Source: Bipolaris cookei (lineage: Eukaryota; Ascomycota; Dothideomycetes; Pleosporales; Pleosporaceae). From it: a DNA stretch of 64,000 bases. The notes under the pieces were generated by a model. The model was not told the DNA's origin. It was given only the letters and a program-made list of their open reading frames with translations, and searched no databases. The stretch is from assembly GCA_002286855.1 (NCBI GenBank), contig NRSV01000089.1, forward strand, positions 1 to 64,000, written 5' to 3'. Each line of letters begins with the position of its first letter. Position 1 is the first letter of the stretch. The position numbers and the translations under genes were made by a program. Positions 20,910 to 33,600 of the stretch are shown here, one piece after another.

Positions 20910-22821
20910 TCACGTCCACATAAACCTTGGACATATGGTACCAGGCTCGCCGCTCTTCCGATACTGCATGTTTTGCGCCGGAGAAAAGACATCATCCCAA
21001 TCAATGCCCAGGCTAAAAGTATCATACGACTGGTCATCCCAGACTATTTGCGAAAAGTCTACTGTAGGCTCAGGTATGTACTGTGCAGTGTCTTGGAACG
21101 TCATTGGGACAAGAATATGGTCTTGGGAACCTAATACAGACGCTACCGGTATCGAGTCACCCTGGAATTTTGGTGGACTGGGCGCAGATGTGGGTGTGGC
21201 CTGGTAAGAACTGCCTATAGAGCTAGCACTAGCACGCCGATCGGTGTTGAAATCAGCAGTGTTAGGCGGATGAGACTGGTTGAGTAGATCCTCCTCGCAA
21301 CGACGGATAATTTGAGCGACACGCTGTAGAAGTTGCTGCTCGACTGGACTGGGCATCTGTTCAGCTTCTGAGTGCAGCTCCTCTTGCACACGACGGAGAA
21401 GGTCTCTGCGAAATCTCCGTGAGTCTTCACTTGGCGTGTCGCAGTCATAAACTACTTTTTTGTCAGTAAGTTAGGCGGAAATCTGAATAAACGAAATGAC
21501 GTACATGGGCTAGGAATGTCCTCAGTCGGAACATCCGGAAAAAGTATATGATAAACGTCTCTCCACTTATCCTCTTCTAGTCTCAGTCCAGTGGTGCGTT
21601 TTCTCAACGTCCATATTGTTTCCCTATCGATGCCATCAATTTGTTGGGGAGACGATCTCTCGCATTGTTGCAAGCGCACATGATTCAATTGCTCCTTGTC
21701 TGACTTGAATTTTGCGTAGCAGATTGGACAGAAGATTGGCTGAGCATGTGACCGATATAAATGCTCCTTCATTCTATGGACAGTTGTCCAACCAGGGCCT
21801 GGACAAGTACGCCTATTGCGGTATCGATTCGGATCATGCTTGTAGAACGGACATGCGAACCGCGCGCCCATATCTGATCCATCCGAGGTTGTCATCGATC
21901 CCCGGCGCCTCTTGTTTGGTCTGTCCTCGTCATCATCCTCTGGCGGTGGGCTACCGTCCTGGCGTGTCTTTCTCTTTGATCCGAAGCTCAACAATGTTTT
22001 GCGGCTATGTCCTGTGGAGGCAGATATTCCAGGTTGAGCGCTCGGGGTTTTATTTTCCGCACATTGCTTGTAAGCTGCATGCCGTAGACTGACTTCAACC
22101 TTCCTGATGATCAAGTCGATGACCTTGAGAGTAGACCTGGGTTTTTGAGAGATGGAGGGACCGTTTCTATACTCATCTTCATCATCACTGACATCTGTGC
22201 TTGAGTACATGTCGCAGCTACTCGTTGAAGATATTGAAACGATAGACAGCACCCTCCGCTCCGGTCGATTGCGTGATGGGAGATTGTCGTTCACCCATCT
22301 CTCTATATCTTCATCTTGAGAAGCTATTCGGGTTCGCAGAATCTCCGCAGGTCCGTGGGCAGAGACAATCTCCACTTCAGAGGAGCAAGGAAAGCTTTGC
22401 GGGATTCCGCGGTCCAAAATAGATGTTGCGGGGTGACTTAATATTCCCTGGTCCGAACTTGATCTTGCACAGTCACTTAGGACGGTTCCTCGACCAAAGA
22501 GCTTTAAGGTATCGAAATTGAGGTGTGACTGAGAGGTAGTAGGTTTAGAGTTAAGCAGGATGCTCGGTACACGTGGTAATATCGGGAGAAGTAATTCTGC
22601 TGCGCTGTTAGCGATCAGGGCTTTGAAAGATGTATAGACAAGGCGTACGTACCCTGCTCTAACACGGCTACTTCCAAAGGTGAGAGCGGGTCCGGATCGC
22701 TGCTATAGCCGGAATCTCGGGTTCTTGAAGAAGAAAGCGAGTCTCTTCTTTGGACATGCTTACACGTGCTCAGCTTGGGCAAGCTAATGTGCGAGTTTGT
22801 GCACGATGGCATGGTTTCCAT
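20910..22821 (-). CDS. fungal C2H2-like zinc-finger regulatory protein
   Basis: A three-exon model (22653-22821, 21505-22596, 20910-21451) keeps frame and gives 600 residues. Introns are 22597-22652 (GTACGT...GCTAAC...CAG) and 21452-21504 (GTACGT...CTAAC...TAG). The core at 21600-21850 has FACPFYKHDP, a basic loop with a Cys, HRMKEHLYRSH and FCPICYAKF...HV. This is the double zinc-finger layout of a large family of ascomycete proteins of unknown target, followed by the conserved GIDRETIWTLRKR and DVYHILFPDVP segments. The first 200 residues are Ser-rich, with NLS-like KRRR near the finger. The start is uncertain: the frame extends further upstream without an ATG, so ATG 22821 was taken. Role: probably DNA binding; targets unknown. 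Confidence 0.75.
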
Positions 22822-23814
22822 TGCGCAAGGATAGCGGTAGCGTTGGGCGAGATTGCTCTGAGTTGCAAACCCGGACAACCAGCATATATGAGAGGCGTCA
22901 GCTTCGTCAAGAAATTTATGACGGAATTGGAAATTGCCTGGACGGCTATCATAAGCGTTTGGACCCCATTGCGCGAATGCGCAAACGTGGGATCAGCGTA
23001 GCAGACGCCTCCCGCCGACCCGTCATCAGCCGAACGCCAGGCGCGCACCCAATCAACCACGCAGTACCGATTTTGCCTCGGCTGCATGGACAGCGCAGAA
23101 TGAGCAAGAAGGCGTTGGGTGGCTGTGTAGCATTGATGAGCAAGGTGCTTGTGATACTGGTGGATGACACCTGCAGGCCATACGAACCGGGAATGGCGCT
23201 AAAACAAAAGAAACAGCCGTGGGGCTAGAACATGACAAGGCAACCATTTGGACTCACCTTGTTCATCCAGCTTTACAAACAAATACATCACACCAACTGC
23301 ACAAGGGCCGCTCTCCCATGTCATCGCAATTGGTCATACCCATTCTCATTAATAGAAATAGTGCTGTCAGGAAAAGAAGATGGACAGTACATTTGTAAAA
23401 GCAAGATTCCATGATGTGCAGTTCCTCATAACGCCATTGTCATACCCAACCCTAGTCTCAAATCACATGCTCAGTGTCTCATGGTCAAACTGTCAATCAG
23501 AGAACCGACATCGACATCTCTATTCCCCTGTGTAAAAGCGTTCCAGATATCACCACCATCACCACCCCGCCACTATGTCTTCTGTTGCTTCTTGAACAAT
23601 GGTTTCCGATAGTTCGCAGGTCCGGAAGTGTTGTCAACCCAACGAAAGGCGAAGGGTAGTCGTTCTCCATGAGCCTTCTATCCTTGGTACGAATAGATAC
23701 TCCTTTGCGTATAGCAGTCTCGTATAGTCTACCATGTACGCAAGCACTATGTAACTCCATTACTTCCATCTTCTCAAACATCTTGCTGTAGATGACCTTA
23801 AGATGCATCACTTC
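22822..23814. other. intergenic region, no supported gene
   Basis: Several 60-140 codon open frames on both strands overlap each other and have no recognisable motifs. The region holds the upstream sequence of the zinc-finger gene and the 3' flank of the next minus-strand gene. Confidence 0.45.
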
Positions 23815-25124
23815 TTACCTTTGCTTGCAGTACTTGAAGCCGTAGTCGCGCTGAAGGCAAGCCGGTGGATCCGTGTTTTCGGTATCATGGATGAACTGCT
23901 TCAAATGCCATACTGTGGGGCGCTGTTCGGCTGGCGTGACAAGGAAAGTTTCCAAGTGGGTAGAAAGTCCGCAGAAGTTCCCATATCCGTTTGCATCGAA
24001 TAGAGTTACTAGATTATACGTCTCTAGGACGTGTTGGAGCTCACGGTAGCTTTCTGGAATGTCTGCTTCCCGTATGAGGACGGCGTATAGGCCTGCAAGT
24101 CGCCGCTCTTCTTCTTCATTCGTAGTGCAGACAAACCCAAAGGAGTACCAGGCCCTTTCTTGTTTCGGAAGCAGATTACTACGTGAAGCGGTTTTAATGA
24201 GCAGGGCGACTTCCTGCTTAGTTCTGGGCTCAGGCTTGCGCATTAGCGGCACAGTGTCCGCCAGCAGTTGAAGACCTCCTGGGATAGGCCTAGCCAAGAG
24301 AGACGACGAACAGGTTTGGTCTTCATGTCGTTGTACATGTATAACCTCGTTGAACTTGCGTATTGCTGTTCAGTGTGACCTTCAGGCGATAATGATCTGT
24401 TGTAGAGAGCAACGTTCTTAAAAGCCTGTGACATGCTGGCAACTGAGACCAGAGTACTGTATGCTTCTCTCGGAAAGCCTAGTTTGCAGATGAGCACGAA
24501 TAGCTCATTTGTAAACAAGGCATTCCCGATAAGATCGTTCAAGCGCCTTTGAAATTCCGTCCCCGTCATCATGCTAAATGCTAGAATAATAGGCTTATTC
24601 GTACCTTTCATCGACTTGTTGTACACGTGGATATCATGAGAGAGCACAATGATCTGTTTGCCAAGTGTGTGGTCGAGCTCGCAGTGATCATTGTCAATGC
24701 CAAAGCCGAACATCTGAGTTACCAGGTCTGCAAAGATGCTCTGATGACTTTTGAAGCTGCGATGTAGGCGGTGGATAACAGCGTTCATCTCATACGACAA
24801 GACTAGAAGCGTATCCCACAGGCTATCCTTAAGGTTTTGAAGCGCAGAGCCTATCCGTGTTAGTAATAAGACAAGCGGGTAGGGAGCAGGACGGCCATCA
24901 TACGTACCTGCGGGATGAGTTGCAACTGCAGCCAATATCTTCCCAATCATTTTGAGTTCCTCTTCTTTTCCAATGCGTGTCTGTGGTTCTCGCGGAAGAT
25001 GCCGGTCTCTCAGGCGATCTAGGATAGCCAAGACCTCAATGGGATCCATGTTCATTGAATCGCCTGCGAGGCTTTCAGTCTTTACTGTATCGCAGTTTTC
25101 TTGTTCGAATCTGTGTTGTTCCAT
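23815..25124 (-). CDS. hypothetical protein, 401 aa, unrecognised
   Basis: Two long minus-strand frames join through introns into one model: exons 24908-25124, 24337-24850 and 23815-24289, divisible by three. Intron 1 (24851-24907) is GTACGT...ACTAAC...TAG, 57 nt and stop-free. Intron 2 (24290-24336, GTACAA...CTAG, 47 nt) is weaker and was chosen because it alone links the frames. The product is soluble, helix-rich and without signal peptide or membrane span. It has an N-terminal segment around DPIEVLAILDRLRDRHLP, and its C-terminal half is conserved-looking (EEEERRLAGLYAVLIREADIP). I do not recognise the family. The ATG at 25124 is the first in frame. Confidence 0.55.
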
Positions 25125-26058
25125 GGTTTTATCCCCAATAGTTGTCTAGCCAGGCCGTGTATTCCTCCAACTCGTCCTATTGATCAAGTTGTAGCTATCA
25201 GATGAAGTAGTCTCTTTTGCTAGAAACTACTTGTAGAGAAACTGAAACCAATGCAACCGGTTCGAACCCTAGACTATCAGTCAGTAAGCGCTAGGCTAGC
25301 CAAGCTCATTTTGTAGCATACTCACCACCCTAATCGCAATCTCAGCCGCCACTGAATAGACTCTTGTCACCAAGCCGTACTTACGTTTGGAATTGGATGT
25401 CGTGGTCAGGCAAGAAAGATGAAAGCTTCGCCCTGATCGAGTCGTGCAATTGCTCTACGGAGGGAGAGAACCGACTCCAATCGCACCCTGATATAGCAAG
25501 TAGATTGTAGCATCAACGGTGGGAGTGGCTGGCGCTGCCGTCTTCACCTTTGTTCACATCAGCCTGCGCTATCACTTATAGAATGAGAGTGAGATGAGGT
25601 GATATGCTGGGAATCGCATGACGGCAAACGGGGTGAGAGCGGTGGCAAACAATCAGGGGTCGAGTTTGGTCAAGCCTAGAACAAGGCTTTCAACGAAAGA
25701 GTGGCGGTGAGGGTGATAACAGAAGGTAGAGAAGAAGTAAAATTGCTTAAACTTATGAGGTGCGAGAGAGCTGTGAATGAAAACCAGATTGTACCACGAG
25801 ATGGAGTGAGAACAAGAGATAGCATGGGGCTTGAAATCGTGACATGATACTTGGAGATGAGACACTATTTCTTTCCCTCGTTGATATCTTCCTTAGATGT
25901 GCCGACACGGGAAAAAGATTTGTGAAACGCTCAACCGCAATGCCAATGCAGATAATACAATATGATGCGCAGTCACCCGTATATATTACGCCTTTTACTG
26001 GATATTTTCTTACACATCCAAATCACACTACATTGCGGACACATTTTCTACATCTGTC
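25125..26058. other. intergenic region
   Basis: Upstream region of the 401-aa gene and 3' flank of GPI13. A GGTTCGAACC palindrome at about 25259 looks like a tRNA B box but lacks an A box and stems. No gene is supported. Confidence 0.45.
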
Positions 26059-29000
26059 TCACCCACCGAACCCAAATACCTCCGCTGTACTCAACATACT
26101 CATTCTCGTACCCCAAAGCGCGATGGCGATGCTGACAAGATCCACGACAAGCAGCACGGCAGCGCCGACCATGAATCTCGGGTTGAAGATGCGGTACAAC
26201 ATCAAGTGTCTCCTAAGGTGGCCTGCCCACATGGTCGTTGCCAGATTAATTGTAGCGTAGAAGAGAATGTGGGTAGCTACAGCCTTTGCCACGACACTCA
26301 GCAAGCCCTTCTTCTGCGGCTTAACCTTCCATAAAACAAGGGCAGGGACGGCGACTGCGCACAGGATCTGGGCGCCAAAGGTGTTAAGAACGACAAGAAT
26401 TGGTGTCCATGGGTAGCGAATCTTAGCAAGTGGGATAAAGGCCGATTCCCACTGGATGCTTGAGAGTGTGGCTTGATGGCCTGTTTTGAAGAAGTGGAAA
26501 GATCCAAGGAGGCCTAGGACAACGGGACCGATTGGGGATTGGCGCAGGTTGTTTGTATCCATTATCTCGAAAAGGGAGAAGAGCTGCCAGACTAGGATGC
26601 CAATGGCGCCAGCTCCCATTGGCTTCTGGAGGAGGGCAATGGCAAGATACCAGATGGTAATGAGAAGGGCATAGCGCGAGCCGTGAACGTTTGCGAATCC
26701 GAGAACAGTGACCGCCTCTTTCGGTGCACCATTCGCGTCCTTGCCGTCTTTATCGATGATGACATTGAGGAGAGGCTTCGACCAGTTGTAAATCGAGTAT
26801 CCAAACGCCATGCTGATTGCCAGTACAATTTGTGCCAGGAAGCGCTTCGTGATGCGGATGACGTTCACCCAGCCAGGTACCCACTCGCCATCGTCGGCGG
26901 CATCTAGAGCCCAATAAGCTGCCGAAAGCATCAGCCCAAAGCGCAGTGCCAGTCCTATCCAAAGAGTCGCGTTGTGCTGGTAGCTCTTTGTTCCCTCGTA
27001 ATAGCTTTTGATAAACGTAGGAATGAGAATAGCGACCGTGACAGGGACGAGAAGCTGCCATGGTGCAGAGGTAGTGGATAATGCAGAAGCATAGTACGTG
27101 GATTTGCAGTAAGGCATTTGCTCTTCTCTGCAAAGCCGTGAGAAACTGGCGACTCTTAGCAGGGCGGTGAAGAGAATAGAATGGTAGGCGCCCAATGTTC
27201 GGTCTGCAAGGCGCCTCTGACGGAGTGAGGAGATGAGTGCAAGAACGCCAAATGTTGTCAAAAAGTGGAGCAAAATTTCGTCTTCCCAGATTGTAAACGA
27301 GTTGGCTGCAAAGCCAGCAGAAAGTGCAAAGGTGAATACAACACTTGCCCAGCCCCAAATGGTATTGGGCATAAGAGGCATCATGCGGTAGCTAAGGGCA
27401 TAGAATGTGGATGCGCAGCCAATGATTCCAGAGAGTGCAGAAGAGAGGACAACCACATGCGATCTTGCATTTTCGGGCATGAAGACGGTGATACCAACGC
27501 CAACGATACCCCCCAAGGCTAGGCCAATGGCGCCTCGAGTGAAAAAGACGGGTGTAACCTCAGTGCGGTCTCCGTGGAGAATTCTAGCGTAGAGTGCGAG
27601 AACGATCAGACTAGACGCTAGGATCGTGACACCACTTATCATTCTTGAAATGTCGAACCTGGCCCAAAGGGCGCGACAAAGACCAAGGGTGTTGTGTTGG
27701 TAAGCAGAAAAGGCGTCGTAGACTTGGCGCATTTGTGCATTATTCGCCTTGGACTTTCTGAGTGAGTTCCATGCGTCATTTGCACTCGTCCAGAGGGAGA
27801 GTGAGGTAGCTCTGGCACTATTAGGAATACCTCGCGCCTTTGCATATTCATGCTGGTATTTGTGGATCTGTGCAGCGGCCATGCGGTTGACAGCCGCGAG
27901 GTTCGCGAAGTTGTTTCCCTTCTTTCCAATAAAAGCTTCCTCAATCGGCTTGCCAAGGTTGTTGAATGGTATTGGCATACCTAGCAAGAGCGAAAGAGTT
28001 GGAACAAGGTCAATCTGACCGACTGGCCGGATACGAGCGTTGCGTGGAGGAGTGACGTAAGAAGGGTCGCTGCGTCCAAAGATACCCTTTTTGGAGTACA
28101 TCCACAGAGCAGCCTGGATCTCATCATCCGACTCTCCTCCATGATCTCCCTTTGCATCCATGCCATGGTCACCCATGACTACCAAAAGTGTATCATCGTC
28201 AATCTCATTAATCATGCGACGAAAGACACTATCCATTTCATTAAGTTTCGCAGTCATTGCGGGGTGGTCGGGACCGTAACGATGTCCAGCATGGTCTACG
28301 CCCAGATAGTGACCGAAAATGACATCCCATTTACTTGCATTCTCAGCCTTTAACAGTGGGAAGATGTGCTCGGTGACGCCATTGTCTACTGTATGTAGAT
28401 CCCAGACATTGAACGAATCATACGCGTGCGTGAGATTTGGCTCAAAGTAGTCGGCGAAAAGTGCATGCCACGTGTCGTCTCCAAGATGCACCATCCTCTT
28501 GCTTGCATTCTTCAGTTGGCCAACAATGTTGTCTTCATGAATTGCCTGGCCTGCAAAGTTGCTTCCCACATCGATAAACGTCGGCAATGTACCCGTTGTG
28601 AGCCCCTTTAATCTCTGCATCGTGGCCGTCGGCGGATCCGCGATGAATGGAAGGAGAAAGGCATTTTCAGGCTGATTTATGGCCGTCTCGTACAGGACAG
28701 GAAACGCATTATGGAAGTGGCGTGGGGCAGCTGGCGATGCCTGAGAGGGGTTTGCAGCAGCGGCAGCTAGATTGATAGGTTCGAATTGAGCTTCGAATGG
28801 CACGGTGAAATCATATCTAAGTGCATCGACAATGATCACAATTGCCTTGTCAAACGTCTTGGGGTGCCAGCATCCCTTTTCTGGATTGCCCGTGGTGTAC
28901 GAGTTTGCCGCGTCAATAGGAGGCAACGCACATTCCGACTTGTGGTCGAGAACCAATCGCGTGAGGAGGAAACCGCTCGTGAATAGGTATATACCAAAAA

Positions 29001-29300
29001 CGTGAAGCACACTAGCGCGCGTCAGATATATTCGCAATACGCGTTCTCTCCAAGCCTCAGTGGAGCTGAACCGAGATGCACTTACAGCATGAAACAAAAG
29101 AAAGCCACGAGGATACCGTGCGAAGCCTTGAAGTGTACCTGACTAAGCTTTTTCACCTTGTCTGGATCATGTACCATAGTCCGTGGAGGCTGTGCCGCTT
29201 GCTGTTGCTGCTGCTTTTGCGGTACATGCTGTTGACCTTTTGGAGTGCTTTTCTGACCGGTGATCTCGGACAGCGGAGTAAACACCTCACGGTTCGCCAT
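26059..29300 (-). CDS. GPI13: GPI ethanolamine-phosphate transferase 3 (GPI13/PIG-O)
   Basis: ER membrane enzyme adding phosphoethanolamine to the third mannose of the GPI precursor. The model has exon 1 29086-29300, intron 29012-29085 (GTAAGT...CTAG, 74 nt) and exon 2 26059-29011, giving 1055 aa. The splice lies inside the first transmembrane span, and only joining restores it. The luminal alkaline-phosphatase-like domain follows: IVIIVDALRYDF near residue 134 (metal-binding Asp), FGHYLGVDHAGHRYGP and VVMGDHGMDAKGDHGG, all classic for PIG-N/O/G. The second half contains about a dozen hydrophobic spans. Length matches fungal Gpi13. A Gln-rich stretch lies near residue 30. Assignment to GPI13 rather than MCD4/GPI7 rests on overall length and motif wording. 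Confidence 0.9.
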
Positions 29301-30081
29301 GGCGACGGAAGAGAGGAAGCCAATCGGCGAATACTAAATGCCAATTGAGATATGAAGGGAGTTGAGATGGCTCAAGGGGCCTCAAGGAGCGACAGAATCC
29401 ATGAGAAGAAAGTTGTTGCGGAGTTTACGCGAGTGAGGGTCTGTTGCGGACATGCTTGAGTGGATCATCGTAATGCCAAGCCCGCACCAATAATACGCAC
29501 CTGTCATCGAGGTGCACGACCAAAGGGGCTGGCCCACGACCTGATACACTTTGACTTGCTTTTCGGATATTTTGTTGAAGAAGGATTATCGAAGACGACA
29601 CGACACATGACAATGGCAAACTCCGAGCACAGACGTAAACTGAGGATCATTGGTTGATTGCCATGGTGCTGCTTTGCCAGATTCTTGAGCACATCACGGG
29701 AGAGCAGCAGATGTGTTTTTTTTATCGATAATGGCTTGTATTGGCTCTCATGCTGCTCGATGCAGTCGCTCGAGAGGAGTATAGATAGCATACATTAATG
29801 AATAAGAGTTATATAATAGGCGCAGAACCTCGTTGAAGGGATGGCCGAATCATGAAGAGGTCTACAACTAATTGACCATTTAACTCCGAGAATATACATG
29901 GGTAGTGCCACCGCCGTGCTGGTCATGCTTCAAGAAGGTTGAGAGAAGCTGGCATTCAGCGCGGTATAGCCGTCATCAAAGTCAAGTCGGTCATAGCCAA
30001 GTGGCTTGAGGGCCCGGGCTGCCAGACCTGTTCGAGGCGATGGCTTGGTCGGGTAATTATCGGTTAGGATTGGAGTCAAAA
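29301..30081. other. intergenic region
   Basis: Promoter side of GPI13 and 3' flank of the next minus-strand gene. Short open frames on both strands have no motifs. Nothing further is seen. Confidence 0.45.
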
Positions 30082-30606
30082 TTATGAGTAGTACTTGTCG
30101 TCCTTCTCCTTCAGGCCGCCCATACGATCCAAGTCGAGTGAATCGAAGCGGTCTGATGCATCCTGCTGGTAGGCTGGCAGGTCCTCACGCAGAGGCTCGA
30201 GGCCAACGCTGTGGTCTCCAACACGAACGACAACGACACGGCCAGAGTGCTGCTTGCCCGACTCGTCAACCTCGTCGGGGAAGGTGATGCGGATCTCAGG
30301 TACTGGGCTGGTGGGGCTGTCCATGAGGGTATGCTTTTCTGAGTAGGTGATGATGGACTCGCGGCCTTTGTATGGCATGGCGGTAATGGTCAGATGGTTG
30401 ATGTTTGATTGACGCTTCTCGTAGACGGGGAGTTCTGGGGCGCTTTGTTCCATTTTCCTTGCGCGACGAAGGCTCCGTAGGAAGAGCAGGCCTGTGATGC
30501 TTGCTACGCCGAGCAAGGCCAGCATGACGAGAGTGATGAGGAGCGTCAGATGGGTGTCGCTGAGGCTGTCGTCCTCGTCGCGCTTGAGTAGGTTGATGTT
30601 CATCAT
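30082..30606 (-). CDS. small single-pass membrane protein, hypothetical
   Basis: Encodes 174 residues from the ATG at 30606. After an acidic N-terminus (LLKRDEDDSLSD) there is one strong transmembrane span at residues about 20-46 (LTLLITLVMLALLGVASITGLLFL), followed by Arg-rich RSLRRARKM. This suggests a type III/Nin-Cout single-pass topology. The ~125-residue soluble tail has VPEIRITFPDEVDESGKQHSGRVVVVRVGDHSVGLEPL, which looks conserved rather than random. No family name comes to mind. The upstream flank has a repeated TTTGGTTTTGGTTTAG tract at 30610-30655. Confidence 0.65.
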   Translation of the reverse strand: MMNINLLKRDEDDSLSDTHLTLLITLVMLALLGVASITGLLFLRSLRRARKMEQSAPELPVYEKRQSNINHLTITAMPYKGRESIITYSEKHTLMDSPTSPVPEIRITFPDEVDESGKQHSGRVVVVRVGDHSVGLEPLREDLPAYQQDASDRFDSLDLDRMGGLKEKDDKYYS

Positions 30607-33600
30607 TGTGATTGGTTTTGGTTTAGTTTGGTTTTGGTTTAGTTTGGTTTTGGTTTGTGTGATCGTTAAGGCGTATCGATGGCGTGCAGAGTGCTCAGTG
30701 TGCGATGGCTGCGATTAAAGAATGCAGCCGCTGGGTGAGAGTTAGCATCCATGGCTTTAGGGGTGGTGGTAGTGTTGCTGGCGCAGTCGTGTTGTCGTCG
30801 CTGTCTGGCTGGAGATGCTTGGCGAGACGCTGACGGATGACGAGCGGACAGTTTCGGATACGCACCTAAGAGAGCACCGGCGTTTCGCAGGTGAGTAGAT
30901 AGGGAACGAGAGACACAAGTAGGAAAGAGCGTAAGTGCGAATACCGCTGAAAGAGTGAAGCGATGATTCGGCAAGAGGGAAAAAATGATTGAACAATGGG
31001 CAGGACCGTAGGAAAAGGTGGGCAAAGAGAGCAAGGCGAGAGGGAGGCGACGTTATTTTGACGGCGCAGGGCAAGAAGCGCCTCGCAGTTTGCCAATGCA
31101 GGTACACAGAACGTCCATGGCTAGGCAGCCAATCACCCGCCCGCGCTAGAACGCGTCCCCCTACCGGACAGACCAAAAAGGCGAAGGAGCCGCGCGCTAG
31201 GCCCAGAAGAAGCATCGCAATAAAGACGTCTGCACCATGTCCATCCTCTCTGGCTCTTAATTTGGCACCATTATCAGAGCCAGTCGTTCGCTCCGCCGTG
31301 GCCACCAACAAAAAAAAGGGGAGCATGGCGTTGGCTGCGCGCCTAACGCCGTCGCACACTTTGGGCTGCATGCACCGAAGTCAAGCGTGGCCAGGACAGG
31401 AGACGAGGACTAGCGGCCAGCGCAAGCAAGCAAGCAAGCAAACGGATAGAGAGGGGGGAGAGAGAGAGCATCAAACAGCAATAACAAACGAATCGCGTTA
31501 TGGCCGGGAACATCTGGGTAGTGCAAGGAGCGGTAATACGCACGAGGGGGCCAGCGGCTAGGCGAGAGGTCGAGACTATGCACGGTGGATCGTGAGTGGA
31601 TCGTGAGTGGATTGTGAGTGGATCGCAAGGCCAGCACGTCCGCGCTGTGCTGTTCGGTTGAGGAGAGGTCCCCAGACTATGTACCTTGGGACTGGCAGGC
31701 TGCATGTTGCGTTAAGCTCATTGGGACCGAGACGTTATGCGTTTGAGTCGGCAAATGACAAGAGCAACAGATCCAACGGCGCCGAGGGGCGGGACGCATT
31801 GCATTGTCATTGTTGCTTGAGACGAACGTCTTGCGCAGGCTGTGGAGCGATACAGCATCATCCATGACCATAACACACGGCACAGCATCGCACGTATGTA
31901 CATGTATGAAGCGAACAGCTTGACAAACGTCACAGCCGATGCGGTGCAGGGAGCGCCATGTGGTGATGGGACTAGAGCGACTTCATGGGCGTCTCCCCCT
32001 GGGTTCAACAAGCCGGGGCTGCTATAGCTGCTATAGGCCTTGCTAGGTGTATGGCTTGTCCTGTCTATTTTTTTCTTGCCGGGACCGGCTTTTGCTCCAC
32101 ACTCGAGGTATTATAGCAGTTGGGGTATATTGGCAGCACGCGAGCGATGGCCGGATTCCCCGGGATAGGTTGCTGCCGGGACCGCGAGTAAACATTGCAT
32201 GGGCGACTTCTTTGTTTGATGAGTCTTGGGGAAGCTTGATGCTTTTGCCCCCTTCTGGACGCCAAGTGCTTGCCTTTTTGGAGATGCGACGCTTGCAGCT
32301 TGAGCTCCTGAGGCCGTCGCATCTTGGGGGACGAAAAGCAGTCGCAGCACTTGGCTCGCAAGGCCATGAACGGCGCTGACAATGTGCAACACTGTTGGCG
32401 TAGACACGATACGAAAAGGCACTTTGCAAGGGCGCAGGGAAACCCAGTTGTGTACTGTGTAGGCGGCAGTTTGACCCAACTAGAGGACAAAAAGTCGCGC
32501 ATCCAAGTCGCCATAATGACATTCGCCGGCCCGCATTGGGTACGTAACTAAGCAGTGATGACGCTCGGCCGGGGGCTTATTTGTGCCACACCAGCCGTGA
32601 GCAGTAAGGCACATAGATAGCAGCAGTAGTGGTGGTGGACAGCAAGCGGTGTGAGTGTGTATGGGTGTGGGTGCGAGGTTCCTATGAGACGAACGACGAG
32701 TGCGACGGAAAAGGAAGTGCAGTGGGCGGGAGGGCGGGGTTGGCATCTTCTTTGTCACGTCGGTGGGTGGGTGCGCTGGAAGCATTGCCAGAGTGCCAGC
32801 ACAGCACAAAGGCTCGCACAGGGTGGAGAGGCCGATGGGCTCAGTGGACGCCTTGGACGCAGCGTGCAGCCCTGCAGCGCAAACCCGCAGCTATGAGGCG
32901 TTATATTGCAAGGAGCATCGCCAGCGGAGGGCAATCCATGGACGGAGCAGGCCACGAGGCCGCAGAGACTCTGGCCGCGCTGTCGAAAGGGTAGGTAGCG
33001 AGTGCAACAGTGGCTTGGTTGGGACGATTGCGTTTGCAAACGTGTGCAGGCAGGGGAGTGGGTGGTGCCGGATGCAGCAGCTCTTGTGTGAGCAAGAGAA
33101 GAGAGTAAGCAAGCAGGCTATGCAGAGGGAGTCTTTGGCGTGGTGCTTGTTTGCGTCTGGGCTGTGGTCTCGCAGTCTTACTACCATTGCTATTGCCACT
33201 ACCACTACAACGGCAAGTAGACGCTCCACAGGGCAGAGCAGACAGGAGCGCGGGCACATGACAGGGCGGTGGTGAAACACGCTCGGGCTGGACATGATGC
33301 TCCACGACTCCTGTCCATGCGAGGGGAGTGTCTCAGGCTGCCAGACGGGGAGCGCGCAACACAAGAGATCGGCCGGATTGCGCTGCCGCATCGTCCCTGG
33401 CTCGGCCTTGGCACACACGAGCGCATTGCAACCCGTCGTGACAGACACGACGCCTGCGCCCGCTACCGTGTTCTTCTAAGACGACGACGACGCCGCCCCA
33501 GCGCTGCCAGCCCCGTCTCTGCCTCCTCAAAGCGACCGTTGCCTCGCCCTGCCTGCTTGCCACCACCCTCACCACCGCCCTCTCTTCTCTCGGCCTGCAG

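Noticed and set aside
22797..23228. 143-codon plus-strand frame opposite the start of the zinc-finger gene
   Set aside because: Overlaps exon 1 and the promoter of the minus-strand gene; no motif and a mixed composition.
25250..25275. Possible tRNA gene (GGTTCGAACC box)
   Set aside because: The box is a palindrome, so it matches on both strands by chance; no A box, acceptor stem or anticodon arm is nearby.
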